Below, in pieces: positions 1 to 8,567 of a stretch of 64,000 nt of DNA; the stretch's first letter is position 1; every line of letters starts with the position of its first letter. A model generated the notes under the pieces. The model was given only the letters and a program-made list of their open reading frames with translations, was not told the DNA's origin and ran no database searches. This DNA is from Mycolicibacterium vinylchloridicum (GTDB taxonomy: Bacteria; Actinomycetota; Actinomycetes; Mycobacteriales; Mycobacteriaceae): assembly GCF_013404075.1 (NCBI RefSeq), contig NZ_JACBJQ010000007.1:118049-182048 (forward strand). The letters are read 5' to 3'. A program made the position numbers and the translations under genes.

Positions 1-132
1 ACCGGGTACCCCGGCCAGCGTGGCCGCCAGCAGACCGGCGGTCAGCGATTCCGCGGTCGCGACGCTCTGGGCGCGCGCCGTCAACGCTGCGACCAGCGCT
101 CGGGCGGCGTCATCGACCAGCGGGTCGCTCAC
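1..132 (-). CDS. CinA-family protein (PncC-like amidohydrolase), 5' fragment
   Basis: Only the first 44 codons lie in the window; the frame runs off the left edge. A GTG start at 132 gives a short helix followed by AESLTAGLLA, which matches the opening of the CinA C-terminal domain, where the serine of the AESLT motif is the expected nucleophile. In that family the domain deamidates nicotinamide mononucleotide during NAD recycling. The start overlaps the 3' end of pgsA by 23 nt, so the two genes are probably co-transcribed. A full CinA with the MoaB-like domain is unlikely, because the amidase motif begins only about 27 residues from the start. Confidence 0.8.
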   Translation of the reverse strand, partial: MSDPLVDDAARALVAALTARAQSVATAESLTAGLLAATLAGVPG

Positions 133-715
133 GGGAGTCCCTGATCGCCGACACCACGTAGTCCAGCCCGGTGAGCACCGTCAGCACGACCGCGGCCCAC
201 ATGATCACCCAGGCCACCGTCAGCCACGGCGACGGCCAGTTGTGCAGCGGAAGCACGAACAGCCCGATCGAGACGGCCTGCACCAGCGTCTTGACCTTGC
301 CCCCGCGGCTGGCGGGGATCACCCCGCGCCGCAGCACGGCCAACCGCAGCACCGTGATGCCGAGTTCGCGGATGAGGATCACCACCGTCACCCACCACGG
401 CAGGTCGCCGAGCATCGACAGCCCGATCAGCGCGGCACCGATCAGCATCTTGTCGGCGATCGGGTCGGCGAGCTTGCCGAATTCGGTGACCATGCCGTAC
501 GTGCGCGCCAGCGAACCGTCGAACCGATCGGTGATGACCGCGACCGCGAAAATGACGAAAGCTGTTATCCGATAGGAGCTTTCATGACCGTCGCCGGCAA
601 AGAGCGCCAACAGGAAGATCGGGACCAGGACCAGCCGTACCCCCGTCAGCAGGTTGGCGACGTTGGCTATCCGCACGCGCGGGACCGCCGGACCGGTTTG
701 GGGTTGTCCCGACAC
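110..715 (-). CDS. pgsA: CDP-alcohol phosphatidyltransferase (PgsA3-like, phosphatidylglycerophosphate synthase)
   Basis: The 201-residue integral membrane protein carries the full CDP-alcohol phosphotransferase signature near residues 63-88: DRFDG, then AR, then FGKLADPIADK, with all the metal-binding aspartates present. The family joins CDP-diacylglycerol to an alcohol, here most likely glycerol-3-phosphate, to make a phosphatidylglycerol precursor in the cytoplasmic membrane. Five or six hydrophobic segments follow the N-terminus. The GTG at 715 is chosen because it lies just before the conserved RIANVANLLTGVR stretch; the longer open frame upstream is antisense to argA. The position beside argA and ftsK matches Rv2746c (pgsA3) of M. 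tuberculosis. Confidence 0.9.
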   Translation of the reverse strand: MSGQPQTGPAVPRVRIANVANLLTGVRLVLVPIFLLALFAGDGHESSYRITAFVIFAVAVITDRFDGSLARTYGMVTEFGKLADPIADKMLIGAALIGLSMLGDLPWWVTVVILIRELGITVLRLAVLRRGVIPASRGGKVKTLVQAVSIGLFVLPLHNWPSPWLTVAWVIMWAAVVLTVLTGLDYVVSAIRDSRERPAGR

Positions 716-769
716 CGCAACAGAATATCGGTTGGCAGTCGGGGGCCTCACGCCCGATACTCTGCACCC

Positions 770-1270
770 GTGAGCTCCGATGTCGTCGTCCGCCGCGCCC
801 GCACCTCGGATGTCCCCGACATCAAGCGTCTGGTCGACACCTACGCAGGCAAGATCCTGCTGGAGAAGAACCTGGTCACGCTGTACGAGGCCGTCCAGGA
901 ATTCTGGGTGGCCGAGCTCGACGGCGAGGTCGTGGGCTGCGGGGCGCTGCACGTGCTGTGGGCCGACCTCGGCGAGGTGCGCACCGTCGCCGTCGATCCG
1001 AAGGTCAAGGGCCGCGGTATCGGCCACGCCGTCGTCGACCAGCTGCTCAGGGTTGCCCGCGAACTCGAGCTGCAGCGGCTGTTCGTGTTGACCTTCGAAA
1101 CGGAGTTCTTCGCCCGGCACGGCTTCGCCGAGATCGAGGGCACGCCCGTGACCGCCGAGGTGTACGAGGAGATGTGCCGCTCCTACGACATCGGTGTCGC
1201 GGAATTCCTCGACCTGTCGTACGTGAAGCCCAATATCCTCGGCAACACCCGCATGCTGCTCAAGCTCTGA
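770..1270 (+). CDS. argA: Amino-acid N-acetyltransferase (ArgA, GNAT family)
   Basis: This 166-residue GNAT protein should acetylate L-glutamate or glutamine with acetyl-CoA, the first step of arginine synthesis. The acetyl-CoA binding loop is seen around residues 80-90 (VDPKVKGRGIG, the R/Q-x-x-G-x-G/A type). The C-terminal YVKPNILGNTRMLLKL ending is typical of the mycobacterial ArgA group (Rv2747). GTG at 770 is taken as the start; the frame is open further upstream but that part is the antisense of pgsA. It is divergent from pgsA with a 54-nt gap, which must hold both promoters. Confidence 0.88.
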   Translation: MSSDVVVRRARTSDVPDIKRLVDTYAGKILLEKNLVTLYEAVQEFWVAELDGEVVGCGALHVLWADLGEVRTVAVDPKVKGRGIGHAVVDQLLRVARELELQRLFVLTFETEFFARHGFAEIEGTPVTAEVYEEMCRSYDIGVAEFLDLSYVKPNILGNTRMLLKL

Positions 1271-1388
1271 CGCGTTGAGTGAGCGTCGGCGCAGCGATTT
1301 GGCCCGGTTTCGCAGCGTCAGCGCTCGGTGAATGACGCTGTGGATAGCCGAGAGCTCCCACTGCCCGCCGCTGGCACGCTGACTGCCC

Positions 1389-2237
1389 ATGTCGCGCGTG
1401 TTCGTTGGCTCCGAGGCATTGGCTGCGGGCCAGGTGAACCGCTATCAATTGGCAACCACCCATCAGCGCGTCTTCCCCGATGTCTACGCTCCGCGCGGAG
1501 ACCTGACACTGCTGGACCGCACTACCGCGGCCTGGCTGTGGTCAGGAAGGAAGGCAACCGTCACCGGGCGTGCAGCGGCGGCGCTGCACGGCGCAAAGTG
1601 GTTCGATCCTGACATCCCGATCGAGCTCAACTTCGCGAACAATCGCAGTCCGCGCGGAGTCGTCACACGCCGTGAAACCCTGCTGGCCGAAGAACTCACC
1701 TACCGCGGCGGACTACCCGTCACGACGGTCGCCCGAACCGCGTTCGATCTCGCACGCCGTGGTACCGGACGCCGCGGGATCGCCGACCTTGACGCGCTGG
1801 CCAACGCAACCCACTTCACCGTCAGCGACGTCCTCACCATCGGCGACGCTCACCCACATCTACGAGGCATTCGACGACTGCCTTCCGCACTGAACGCCAT
1901 CGACGCCGGTGCGCAATCACCGCGGGAGACGTATCTCCGGCTTGATCTCATCGATGCCGGCTTCCCGCGGCCAGAGACACAGATCCCTGTCGCCCGCCCC
2001 GGCGGTCGCTGGTACTACCTCGACATGGGATGGCCCCACATCCTGGTGGCCGTCGAGTACGACGGCGAGCATCACCGCACCAGCCGGACCGCCTACGCCG
2101 TGGACGTGGAGCGCCAGGACTACCTGGTGTCGCTTGGTTGGATCGTGGTGCGCGTGTTGGCTGACCACCGCCGTGCGCAGGTCATCGGGCGGGTGCAGCG
2201 CGCATTCATTGAGCGCTCACGTGCCATTTCTGCGTGA
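1389..2237 (+). CDS. DUF559-type protein, predicted PD-(D/E)xK endonuclease fold with N-terminal AbiEi-like region
   Basis: The 282-residue protein has an N-terminal half like the winged-helix AbiEi-type proteins common in mycobacteria (YQLATTHQRVFPDVY, then TGRAAAALHG). Its C-terminal half looks like the Vsr/DUF559 nuclease fold: a DMGWP strand, then VAVEYDGEHH near residue 225, and R-Q-D-Y-L-x-x-x-G-W near the end. The acidic residues D and E-x-D fit a PD-(D/E)xK active site, but the substrate is unknown. Such genes occur in many dispersed copies in mycobacteria. It stands alone between argA and ftsK, which are neighbours in M. tuberculosis, so it is probably an accessory insertion. Its stop is 18 nt from the converging ftsK stop. 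Confidence 0.7.
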   Translation: MSRVFVGSEALAAGQVNRYQLATTHQRVFPDVYAPRGDLTLLDRTTAAWLWSGRKATVTGRAAAALHGAKWFDPDIPIELNFANNRSPRGVVTRRETLLAEELTYRGGLPVTTVARTAFDLARRGTGRRGIADLDALANATHFTVSDVLTIGDAHPHLRGIRRLPSALNAIDAGAQSPRETYLRLDLIDAGFPRPETQIPVARPGGRWYYLDMGWPHILVAVEYDGEHHRTSRTAYAVDVERQDYLVSLGWIVVRVLADHRRAQVIGRVQRAFIERSRAISA

Positions 2238-2255
2238 AAGATGGCACGCCACCAC

Positions 2256-4775
2256 TCAATCAACGTCCTCGTAGTCTTCGTCGTCGTCGTCCCCGCCGCC
2301 ACCGCGGATCGCCATCAGCGTCGCGGCCAGCTCGTCGGGCTTGACCAACACCTCGCGGGCCTTGGATCCCTCGGACGGCCCGACGATGCTGCGGGTCTCC
2401 ATCAGGTCCATCAGCCGGCCGGCCTTGGCGAATCCGACCCGCAGCTTGCGCTGAAGCATCGAGGTCGAGCCGAACTGCGAAGACACCACCAGCTCGACGG
2501 CCTGCAGGAAGACGTCCATGTCGTCGCCGATGTCGGGGTCGACGTCGGTCTTCTCGCCGCTGGGCTTGGCGGTGGTGACGCCCTCGGTGTACTCCGGCTC
2601 GGCCTGGTCCTTGCAGGCCTGCACGACGGCGTGGATCTCCTCGTCGCTGACATAGGCGCCCTGCAGTCGCTCGGGCTTGGAGGCACCCATCGGCAGGAAC
2701 AGCCCGTCGCCCATGCCGATCAGCTTCTCCGCACCCGGCTGGTCGAGGATGACCCGGCTGTCGGTCAGCGACGACGTCGCGAACGACAGCCGTGAGGGCA
2801 CGTTGGTCTTGATCAGACCGGTGACGACGTCCACCGAGGGACGCTGGGTGGCCAGCACCAGGTGGATACCGGCCGCGCGGGCCTTCTGGGTGATCCGCAC
2901 GATCGCGTCCTCGACGTCGCGCGGCGCGGTCATCATCAGGTCGGCGAGCTCGTCGACGACGGCGAGGATCAACGGGTACGGCTTGTACACCCGCTGACTG
3001 CCCAGCGGTGCGGTGATCTCCCCGGAGCGCACCTTGGCGTTGAAGTCCTTGATGTGACGCACCCGCGAGGCCTGCATGTCCTGATAGCGCTGCTCCATCT
3101 CCTCGACCAGCCAGGCCAGCGCAGCGGCCGCCTTCTTGGGTTGAGTGATGATCGGTGTGATCAGGTGCGGAATGCCTTCGTAGGGAGTGAGTTCCACCAT
3201 CTTGGGGTCGATGAGGATCATCCGGACCTCTTCGGGCGTGGCGCGGGCCAGCAGCGAGACCAGCATGGAGTTGACGAAGCTGGACTTACCCGAACCGGTC
3301 GAGCCGGCCACCAGCAGGTGCGGCATATCAGCAAGGTTGGCCGACACGAAGTGGCCTTCGATGTCCTTGCCCAGCCCGATCACCAGCGGGCGGTGGTCGC
3401 CGCGGGTGGACGGCGCGGTGAGAACGTCTGCCAGCCGGACCATTTCGCGGTCGGTGTTGGGCACCTCGATGCCGACGGCGGACTTGCCGGGGATCGGCGC
3501 CAGGATACGCACGCTCTCGGTGGCCACCGCGTAGGCGATATTGCGTTGCAGCGCAGTGATTTTCTCGACCTTGACCCCCGGGCCGAGCTCGACCTCGTAG
3601 CGAGTGACGGTCGGACCCCTGGTGCAACCGGTCACCGAGGCGTTGACCTTGAACTGCTCCAGGACGTTCGAAATCGCGTCCGTTATCTGGTCGTTGGCCG
3701 CACTGCGCCGCTTCGGCGGGTCGCCGGCCACCAGGAGGTCCAGCGAGGGCAGCGTGTACGGGCCTTCGACGACGCGGTCGAGAACCGTGGTGTCCTGCCT
3801 GGTGGTGTCCTCGGCGGGATCGGGCTTGGGCGCCACCTTCTTGCGCCGAGCCTTGACCGGCTCGGGGACCGTGGGCGCATCCTCCTCGAGCGGGTAGTTG
3901 TCCAGCGGCGTGCCGACCGGACCCTTCACCCCCGGCCAGGCCGGCGCTTCGTCGGTGTAGGACCGCGGGTCGTCGTAGTAGCCGTCGGAGAAGTCTTCCG
4001 GCTCAACCGATTCGACGGCCTCGGGCTCGTCGTACTCGTCGTCGTACTCGTCGTCCTCGTAGCGGCCGCGAGTGCTGAACATCGAATACAGGGTGTCGGG
4101 GACCTCGCGGATCGTGGTGCCGGTCAGCAGCAGCAATCCGAACAGCGCGGCGATGATGAGCAGCGGGGTGGCGATCCACGGGGACAGTCCGTCGGACAGC
4201 GGTCCCCCGATCGCGAATCCGACGAAGCCCGCGGCGTGTCGCCGGCCGGCCGGATCCTGCGGCGCACCCGCCCACAGGTGCCACAGGCCCAGCACCGGCA
4301 GGGCGACCATCGCGCAGCCCAGGATCAGTCGCGGCCGGGCGTCGGGGTTGGGTTCGGTGCGCATCAGAAGGATGGCGATGGCGCAGATGATCAAGGGCAG
4401 CAGGACCACCGCACCGCCGACCATGGTGCGCAACATCGAGTCGATCCAGGCGCCCACCGGCCGGGCGGCGTCGAACCAGGAGCTGGCCGCGATCACCACC
4501 GAGACGGCCAGGAGCCCGAGGGCCAGCCCGTCCCGGCGATGACCGGGCTCTATGTCACCGGCTCGACCGACCGATCGAGCGGTCGAGCCGGCCCCCTTGG
4601 CCAACATCAGCCAGGTCGCCCGCGCAGCCCGCCCACTGGCTGCCGCGGCGGTGGCGACCGGCGAGGCGTTGCGTTTCTTGGCAGGCTTGCGCCGCGGGGC
4701 CGGCTTTGCCGACCGCGTCGCACCCTTTGACCTGGTCGTTCGCGCGCTTGAGCGAGCGGCCGTCTTGTTCGCCAT
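2256..4775 (-). CDS. ftsK: DNA translocase FtsK
   Basis: The 839-residue protein pumps chromosomal DNA through the division septum and links segregation to dimer resolution. A basic Lys/Arg/Ala-rich N-terminus (1-60) is followed by four membrane segments (about 82-100, 117-138, 150-168, 198-220). Then come an acidic linker rich in D/E/Y (235-275) and the RecA-like motor, with Walker A GSTGSGKSS at about 491-499 and a Walker B strand ending in VVDELADLMM. The C-terminal winged-helix gamma domain, which reads KOPS sites, is present (SMLQRKLRVGFAKAGRLMD). The ATG at 4775 is preferred over the upstream frame because the basic N-terminus starts there. The tail is a run of aspartates and glycines. 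Confidence 0.95.
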   Translation of the reverse strand: MANKTAARSSARTTRSKGATRSAKPAPRRKPAKKRNASPVATAAAASGRAARATWLMLAKGAGSTARSVGRAGDIEPGHRRDGLALGLLAVSVVIAASSWFDAARPVGAWIDSMLRTMVGGAVVLLPLIICAIAILLMRTEPNPDARPRLILGCAMVALPVLGLWHLWAGAPQDPAGRRHAAGFVGFAIGGPLSDGLSPWIATPLLIIAALFGLLLLTGTTIREVPDTLYSMFSTRGRYEDDEYDDEYDEPEAVESVEPEDFSDGYYDDPRSYTDEAPAWPGVKGPVGTPLDNYPLEEDAPTVPEPVKARRKKVAPKPDPAEDTTRQDTTVLDRVVEGPYTLPSLDLLVAGDPPKRRSAANDQITDAISNVLEQFKVNASVTGCTRGPTVTRYEVELGPGVKVEKITALQRNIAYAVATESVRILAPIPGKSAVGIEVPNTDREMVRLADVLTAPSTRGDHRPLVIGLGKDIEGHFVSANLADMPHLLVAGSTGSGKSSFVNSMLVSLLARATPEEVRMILIDPKMVELTPYEGIPHLITPIITQPKKAAAALAWLVEEMEQRYQDMQASRVRHIKDFNAKVRSGEITAPLGSQRVYKPYPLILAVVDELADLMMTAPRDVEDAIVRITQKARAAGIHLVLATQRPSVDVVTGLIKTNVPSRLSFATSSLTDSRVILDQPGAEKLIGMGDGLFLPMGASKPERLQGAYVSDEEIHAVVQACKDQAEPEYTEGVTTAKPSGEKTDVDPDIGDDMDVFLQAVELVVSSQFGSTSMLQRKLRVGFAKAGRLMDLMETRSIVGPSEGSKAREVLVKPDELAATLMAIRGGGGDDDDEDYEDVD

Positions 4776-4969
4776 GCGGGTCAGCCTAGTCCCAGAAACC
4801 CCATCCGCACCACCCACAACACCCGTTACACGGCGCGTCGTTGCCAGACTGCGACAAAGGCCGAAATCAGGCCCTCGGCCGCTCACCGGGACCCCTTCTT
4901 GCGGCGATATGAAGCAGGGCTAACGTAAGCGCCGTCACACCTATACCCGAAGAGCTGAGGAGCTCGTTC

Positions 4970-5284
4970 ATGCCGGTTGTCGTCGTTGCCAGCTTCACCG
5001 TCAAGCCCGAATCCGTCGACGCCGTGCGCGAGGCCTGCAAAACGGCGGTCGCGGCCGTCCATGAAGAGCCCGGTTGCGACCTCTACGCCGTGCACGAGGG
5101 CGACAAGACGTTCGTGTTCGTCGAGCAGTGGGCCGACGAGGAGGCCCTCAAGACCCACAGCACCGCACCGGGCGTGACCGCGCTGTTCGGGGCGATCGGC
5201 GAGCACCTGGACGGCGCCCCGGACATCAAGATGCTCACCCCCATCCCGGCCGGCGACCCCGCAAAGGGCCAGGTCCGCCCCTGA
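4970..5284 (+). CDS. Antibiotic biosynthesis monooxygenase (ABM) domain protein
   Basis: The 104-residue single-domain protein has the dimeric ferredoxin-like ABM fold: an opening strand [10 protein letters not shown], the [11 protein letters not shown] loop, and [16 protein letters not shown]. Members act as cofactor-independent monooxygenases or as small binding proteins; no substrate can be inferred. It is 34 nt upstream of the SDR gene on the same strand, the arrangement of Rv2749-Rv2750 in M. tuberculosis, so the two probably serve one pathway. A GAGGAG ribosome-binding site ends 8 nt before the ATG. The divergent 194-nt gap to ftsK (4776-4969) must hold both promoters; I see no gene in it. 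Confidence 0.85.
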   Translation: MPVVVVASFTVKPESVDAVREACKTAVAAVHEEPGCDLYAVHEGDKTFVFVEQWADEEALKTHSTAPGVTALFGAIGEHLDGAPDIKMLTPIPAGDPAKGQVRP

Positions 5285-5318
5285 CGAGCGCCTGCGCGAG
5301 AAAGCGAGGACACCGCCC

Positions 5319-6134
5319 ATGGGCGAACTCGACGGCAAGGTCGCGCTGATCACCGGCGCGGCCCGGGGCCAGGGCCGCGCGCATGCGCTGAAGCTGGCCT
5401 CGGAAGGTGCCAGCATCATCGCGGTCGACCTGTGCGACCAGATCGCCAGCGTGCCCTATCCCCTGGCCACGCCCGAGGACATGGCCGCCACGGTCAAGCT
5501 CGTCGAGGACACCGGCGCCCGCATCGTCGCCCGCGAGGCCGACGTCCGTGACCGGACGGCGTTGAAGAACGCCATGTACCAAGGCATCGAGGAACTGGGC
5601 CGGCTCGACATCGTGATCGCGAACGCCGGGATCGCCCCGATGGCCGACGACGGCGCCTGGCAGGACGTCATCGACGTCAACCTCACCGGGGTCTATCACA
5701 CCGTCGACGTGGCGATGAAGCCGATGATCAAGCAGGGCGACGGCGGCGCGATCGTGCTGATCAGTTCGGTGAACGGGCTGGTGGGCATCGGCGCGCCGGT
5801 CGCGGGTTCGCTGGGGTACACCGTCGCCAAGCACGGTGTGGTCGGCCTGATGCGGGCATACGCGAATTTCCTTGCCGCATTCAATATCCGGGTCAACTCG
5901 GTGCATCCGGCCGGGGTGAACACTCCGATGATCGACAACGAGTTCACCCGCTCCTGGCTCGAGGGTTTCGCCCAGCAGATGCAGGGCGGCCCGGACATGA
6001 GCAACGCGCTGCCGGTCCAGACGCTGGAACCCGAGGACATCGCCAACGCCGTGTACTACCTGGTGTCGGATGCGGGCCGCTACGTCACCGGGGTCACCCT
6101 GCCCGTCGACGCCGGGTTCACCAACAAGCGCTGA
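5319..6134 (+). CDS. Mycofactocin-coupled SDR family oxidoreductase
   Basis: The 271-residue short-chain dehydrogenase has a Rossmann glycine motif [11 protein letters not shown], the NAG strand, catalytic Ser in LISSVNG and a YTVAKHG catalytic Tyr-Lys pair. The stretch after the second strand is longer than usual ([21 protein letters not shown]). That insertion is the hallmark of the actinobacterial SDR group thought to hold NAD(H) tightly and to hand electrons to the peptide-derived cofactor mycofactocin. The substrate is unknown, probably an alcohol or ketone. It follows the ABM gene and precedes the dimethylamine monooxygenase-like cassette by 17 nt, so one transcript may cover all five genes. 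Confidence 0.85.
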   Translation: MGELDGKVALITGAARGQGRAHALKLASEGASIIAVDLCDQIASVPYPLATPEDMAATVKLVEDTGARIVAREADVRDRTALKNAMYQGIEELGRLDIVIANAGIAPMADDGAWQDVIDVNLTGVYHTVDVAMKPMIKQGDGGAIVLISSVNGLVGIGAPVAGSLGYTVAKHGVVGLMRAYANFLAAFNIRVNSVHPAGVNTPMIDNEFTRSWLEGFAQQMQGGPDMSNALPVQTLEPEDIANAVYYLVSDAGRYVTGVTLPVDAGFTNKR

Positions 6135-6151
6135 CATACGATCGGGTGACG

Positions 6152-6667
6152 ATGACACCCGATCTGGACCTCACCAGCGTCCCGGCCTGGGCCGTCGAAC
6201 CCAGTTGTCCGGCGGCCGATCTGACCGGCCGCCAGTACACGGTGCTGGCCATCGGCGCCGAGGCCGCCGAGATCGCCGCGCGCTGGACCGCCCAGATCAG
6301 CGCCGAGCATCGGGTACATCGGGTCGCCGACGCCGCCGAGGCATGCCGAGCGTTGGATGCCGATCTCGCCGACGCTCGGGTCGGGTGGCGGCTGCTGCTG
6401 GCCGGCCCCGCGCATGTATGCCTCCGAGTCCGGGCCCGCGCGCTGGAACTTGGCGCCACCGACGACGAGATCACCGTCGCGAGTACCGAGGTGGACACCC
6501 GCGAGGTCTATTGCGCGCACTGCCGCAGCACCACCACGGCTGCGACGGGGTTGTCCCAGGAGATCACCTGCCCCGACTGCGGGCGCCGACTCTTCGTCTA
6601 CTACCACGTCTCCCGGCGACTCGGCGCCCACCTCGGGTTCGCGACCCACGCCGACACCGCGCCGTGA
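6152..6667 (+). CDS. DmmA-like small subunit of a dimethylamine monooxygenase
   Basis: The 171-residue protein has an N-terminal Rossmann-like half (YTVLAIGAEAAEIAARW) and a C-terminal zinc ribbon with two cysteine pairs, C-x-x-C in VYCAHC and again in CPDCG, followed by VYYHVSRR. This architecture matches the DmmA family found beside heme-dependent N-demethylases. ATG 6152 is chosen because GGGTGA lies just upstream; a GTG at 6146 is also possible. Its stop overlaps the start of the reductase gene by 4 nt (GTGA). Its exact role in the complex is not clear from sequence. Confidence 0.7.
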   Translation: MTPDLDLTSVPAWAVEPSCPAADLTGRQYTVLAIGAEAAEIAARWTAQISAEHRVHRVADAAEACRALDADLADARVGWRLLLAGPAHVCLRVRARALELGATDDEITVASTEVDTREVYCAHCRSTTTAATGLSQEITCPDCGRRLFVYYHVSRRLGAHLGFATHADTAP

Positions 6668-7587
6668 GCACGCTGGCGCTGGAGGTCGTCGGAATCGACG
6701 ACGGCGTGCCCGGGATCAGGACCCTGACCCTGGCCAACCCCGATCGTTCCGTGTTGCCGTCGTTCACCCCCGGCAGCCACATCATCATCCAGTGGCCGGA
6801 TGGCGCCAACGCCTACTCGCTGACCGGTGAGAGCGCCGCCCCCGCCGAATATGTCGTCTCGGTGCTGGAGTGCCCGCAGGGGCGGGGCGGATCGCGCTGG
6901 ATTCACCGGGACCTGACGCCGGGGTCGGTCGTCCTCGCTCACCCACCCCGCAGCGCGTTCGCCCCCGTACTGCGCGCCAGACGACATCTGTTGGTCGCCG
7001 CCGGAATCGGGATCACCCCGATGGTGTCGCATCTGCGCAGCGCCCGGCGCTGGGGGCGAGACGTGCGGTTGCTCTACGTCCACCGCGAAGGACGCGGCGC
7101 ATACGTCGACGAGATCACCTCACTCACCGACGACGCGTCGTTCTTCACCGACCGGGCAGCGTTCCTAGCCGAACTGTCCCCGACGCTGGCCAACCAGCCC
7201 TTCGGCACGCACGTCTACATCTGCGGCCCAAGCCAATTCATCGACGACATCGTGGCCACCGCCACCGAACTGGGCTGGCCACGAGGGCGGATCCACGTCG
7301 AACACTTCGGCGGCGAGCTGGCACCCGGTGATCCGTTCGAGGTCGAATTAGCCAGTAGCGGAGAGGTTTTCACCGTCGAATCGGGCGTATCGCTATTGGA
7401 GTCGTTGACCGCGCGCGGGCACGCCATCCCCAATTTGTGCCACCAGGGTGTGTGCGGCGAATGCCGGGTTCCGGTGCGCTCCGGTGCGGTGCTGCACCGC
7501 GACCTCTATCTGACCGACGACGAACGCCGCGAGGAGATGATGGCCTGCGTTTCCCGCGGGACCGGCCGGGTGGAGCTGGACCTGTGA
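6664..7587 (+). CDS. PDR/VanB-type flavin and 2Fe-2S reductase (dimethylamine monooxygenase reductase subunit)
   Basis: The 307-residue protein is a phthalate dioxygenase reductase type electron carrier. An FAD/FMN-binding barrel comes first (NAYSLTGE in place of the usual R-x-Y-S/T), then an NAD(P)-binding domain with GIGITPMVSHL and VYICGPSQFIDD. A C-terminal plant-type ferredoxin domain carries the cysteines of NLCHQGVCGECRVPV and a last cysteine in MMACVSRG. It should pass electrons from NAD(P)H to the heme oxygenase encoded next. It overlaps both neighbours by 4 nt (GTGA), so translation of the three subunits is coupled. Confidence 0.88.
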   Translation: MSTLALEVVGIDDGVPGIRTLTLANPDRSVLPSFTPGSHIIIQWPDGANAYSLTGESAAPAEYVVSVLECPQGRGGSRWIHRDLTPGSVVLAHPPRSAFAPVLRARRHLLVAAGIGITPMVSHLRSARRWGRDVRLLYVHREGRGAYVDEITSLTDDASFFTDRAAFLAELSPTLANQPFGTHVYICGPSQFIDDIVATATELGWPRGRIHVEHFGGELAPGDPFEVELASSGEVFTVESGVSLLESLTARGHAIPNLCHQGVCGECRVPVRSGAVLHRDLYLTDDERREEMMACVSRGTGRVELDL

Positions 7588-8567
7588 CCGGGCTGGTGTC
7601 CGCGCCGGATCTGGTGGCGTCGTTCCCTTTTCCGTACACCGCCGATTCCTATCGCTACAGCACGAACATCTCCCCCGCCGCGGTCGTCGTGCCCACCGCG
7701 ACCGGACAGTGGGGCCGGCGGGTGGTCGACATCGACAGCGAGTACACCCATGAACTCGCCGAGCGGCGCCGAATCCTCGCCGCCGATCCGTCGCGTCGTG
7801 CGGTACTACCGCACATGCGCGTCGCCTGCTGGGACACCATGCTGGCGCTGATGACCGAACTGGCCACCGCCTACCCGGCGACCATGTCGTTGACCCGTGA
7901 CGGCGACACCTGGCACTGGCGCAATGGATTGCTGGGTATAGAGCAGACTTTCGCGATCGGCGACGAGTCATCCTTGCCGTGCGATCCGCTGGCCTACATC
8001 GCAGGCCAGGTGCAAGAGGACATCGTCCTGCTCGACCAGCGCGATGGCGACCTGTTCGCCGACGCGGGTGTGGTCACCTTCGCCGCGGGGTGGTCGTTCG
8101 GGTTCGACGTCGGGATGACGTTCCTGGCGATCCACGGCCCGGTCCCCCGGCTGCGCGAGACCGGGGTGATCACGCGGGCCCGGGAATTCCTGATGCGCCT
8201 GCAGCCGAACGACATTTACCGCCGCACCAACTGGTCGATGACGGTGGGGCGCCGGCTGGATGTGTCCACCGAGACGTTCCCCGAGTGGCTACCCGATCGC
8301 GCTCACCTCGACGCGGTCGACGACGACACCTTCGGCCGCTTGATCCACCTGCGTGTGGAGGTCCAGCATCTGATTCGGCTACCGGAGTCCGGTGCGATCT
8401 GCTTTCTGATCCGCAGCTACATGCTGCCGCTGGCCGATATCGCCACCGTCGACGAGTGGCGGACCCGTACGGCGGCGGTACTGGCCGAATTGCCGGACGA
8501 CATGGTCGAATACAAGGGACTGAGCACTTACCGCGACCGCGCGGTGTCCTGGCTTGACTCGCGCTGA
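7584..8567 (+). CDS. Heme-dependent oxidative N-demethylase family protein (DUF3445), catalytic subunit of a dimethylamine monooxygenase-like enzyme
   Basis: The 327-residue protein matches the HODM/DUF3445 family: an opening FPFPYTADSYRYS, a central GNGLLGIEQTF-like strand, LPCDPLAYIAGQVQEDIVLLD, then FAAGWSFGFDVGMTFLAIHGPVP and LMRLQPNDIYRRTNW. In the family this subunit uses heme and O2 to remove a methyl group from dimethylamine, giving methylamine and formaldehyde. The neighbouring DmmA-like and reductase genes complete the known three-subunit set. The substrate here is inferred from family and synteny only. Its last 40 nt overlap the end of the converging MFS gene. Confidence 0.82.
   Translation: MTGLVSAPDLVASFPFPYTADSYRYSTNISPAAVVVPTATGQWGRRVVDIDSEYTHELAERRRILAADPSRRAVLPHMRVACWDTMLALMTELATAYPATMSLTRDGDTWHWRNGLLGIEQTFAIGDESSLPCDPLAYIAGQVQEDIVLLDQRDGDLFADAGVVTFAAGWSFGFDVGMTFLAIHGPVPRLRETGVITRAREFLMRLQPNDIYRRTNWSMTVGRRLDVSTETFPEWLPDRAHLDAVDDDTFGRLIHLRVEVQHLIRLPESGAICFLIRSYMLPLADIATVDEWRTRTAAVLAELPDDMVEYKGLSTYRDRAVSWLDSR

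Noticed and set aside
20..769. Plus-strand extension of the argA reading frame to position 20
   Set aside because: It is antisense to pgsA and the GNAT domain begins at 770.
2862..4730. Open frame of 622 codons on the plus strand, antisense to ftsK
   Set aside because: Its product is Arg/Gly/His-rich with no recognisable domain and lies wholly inside ftsK. Such shadows arise from the GC-rich third codon positions of the true gene.
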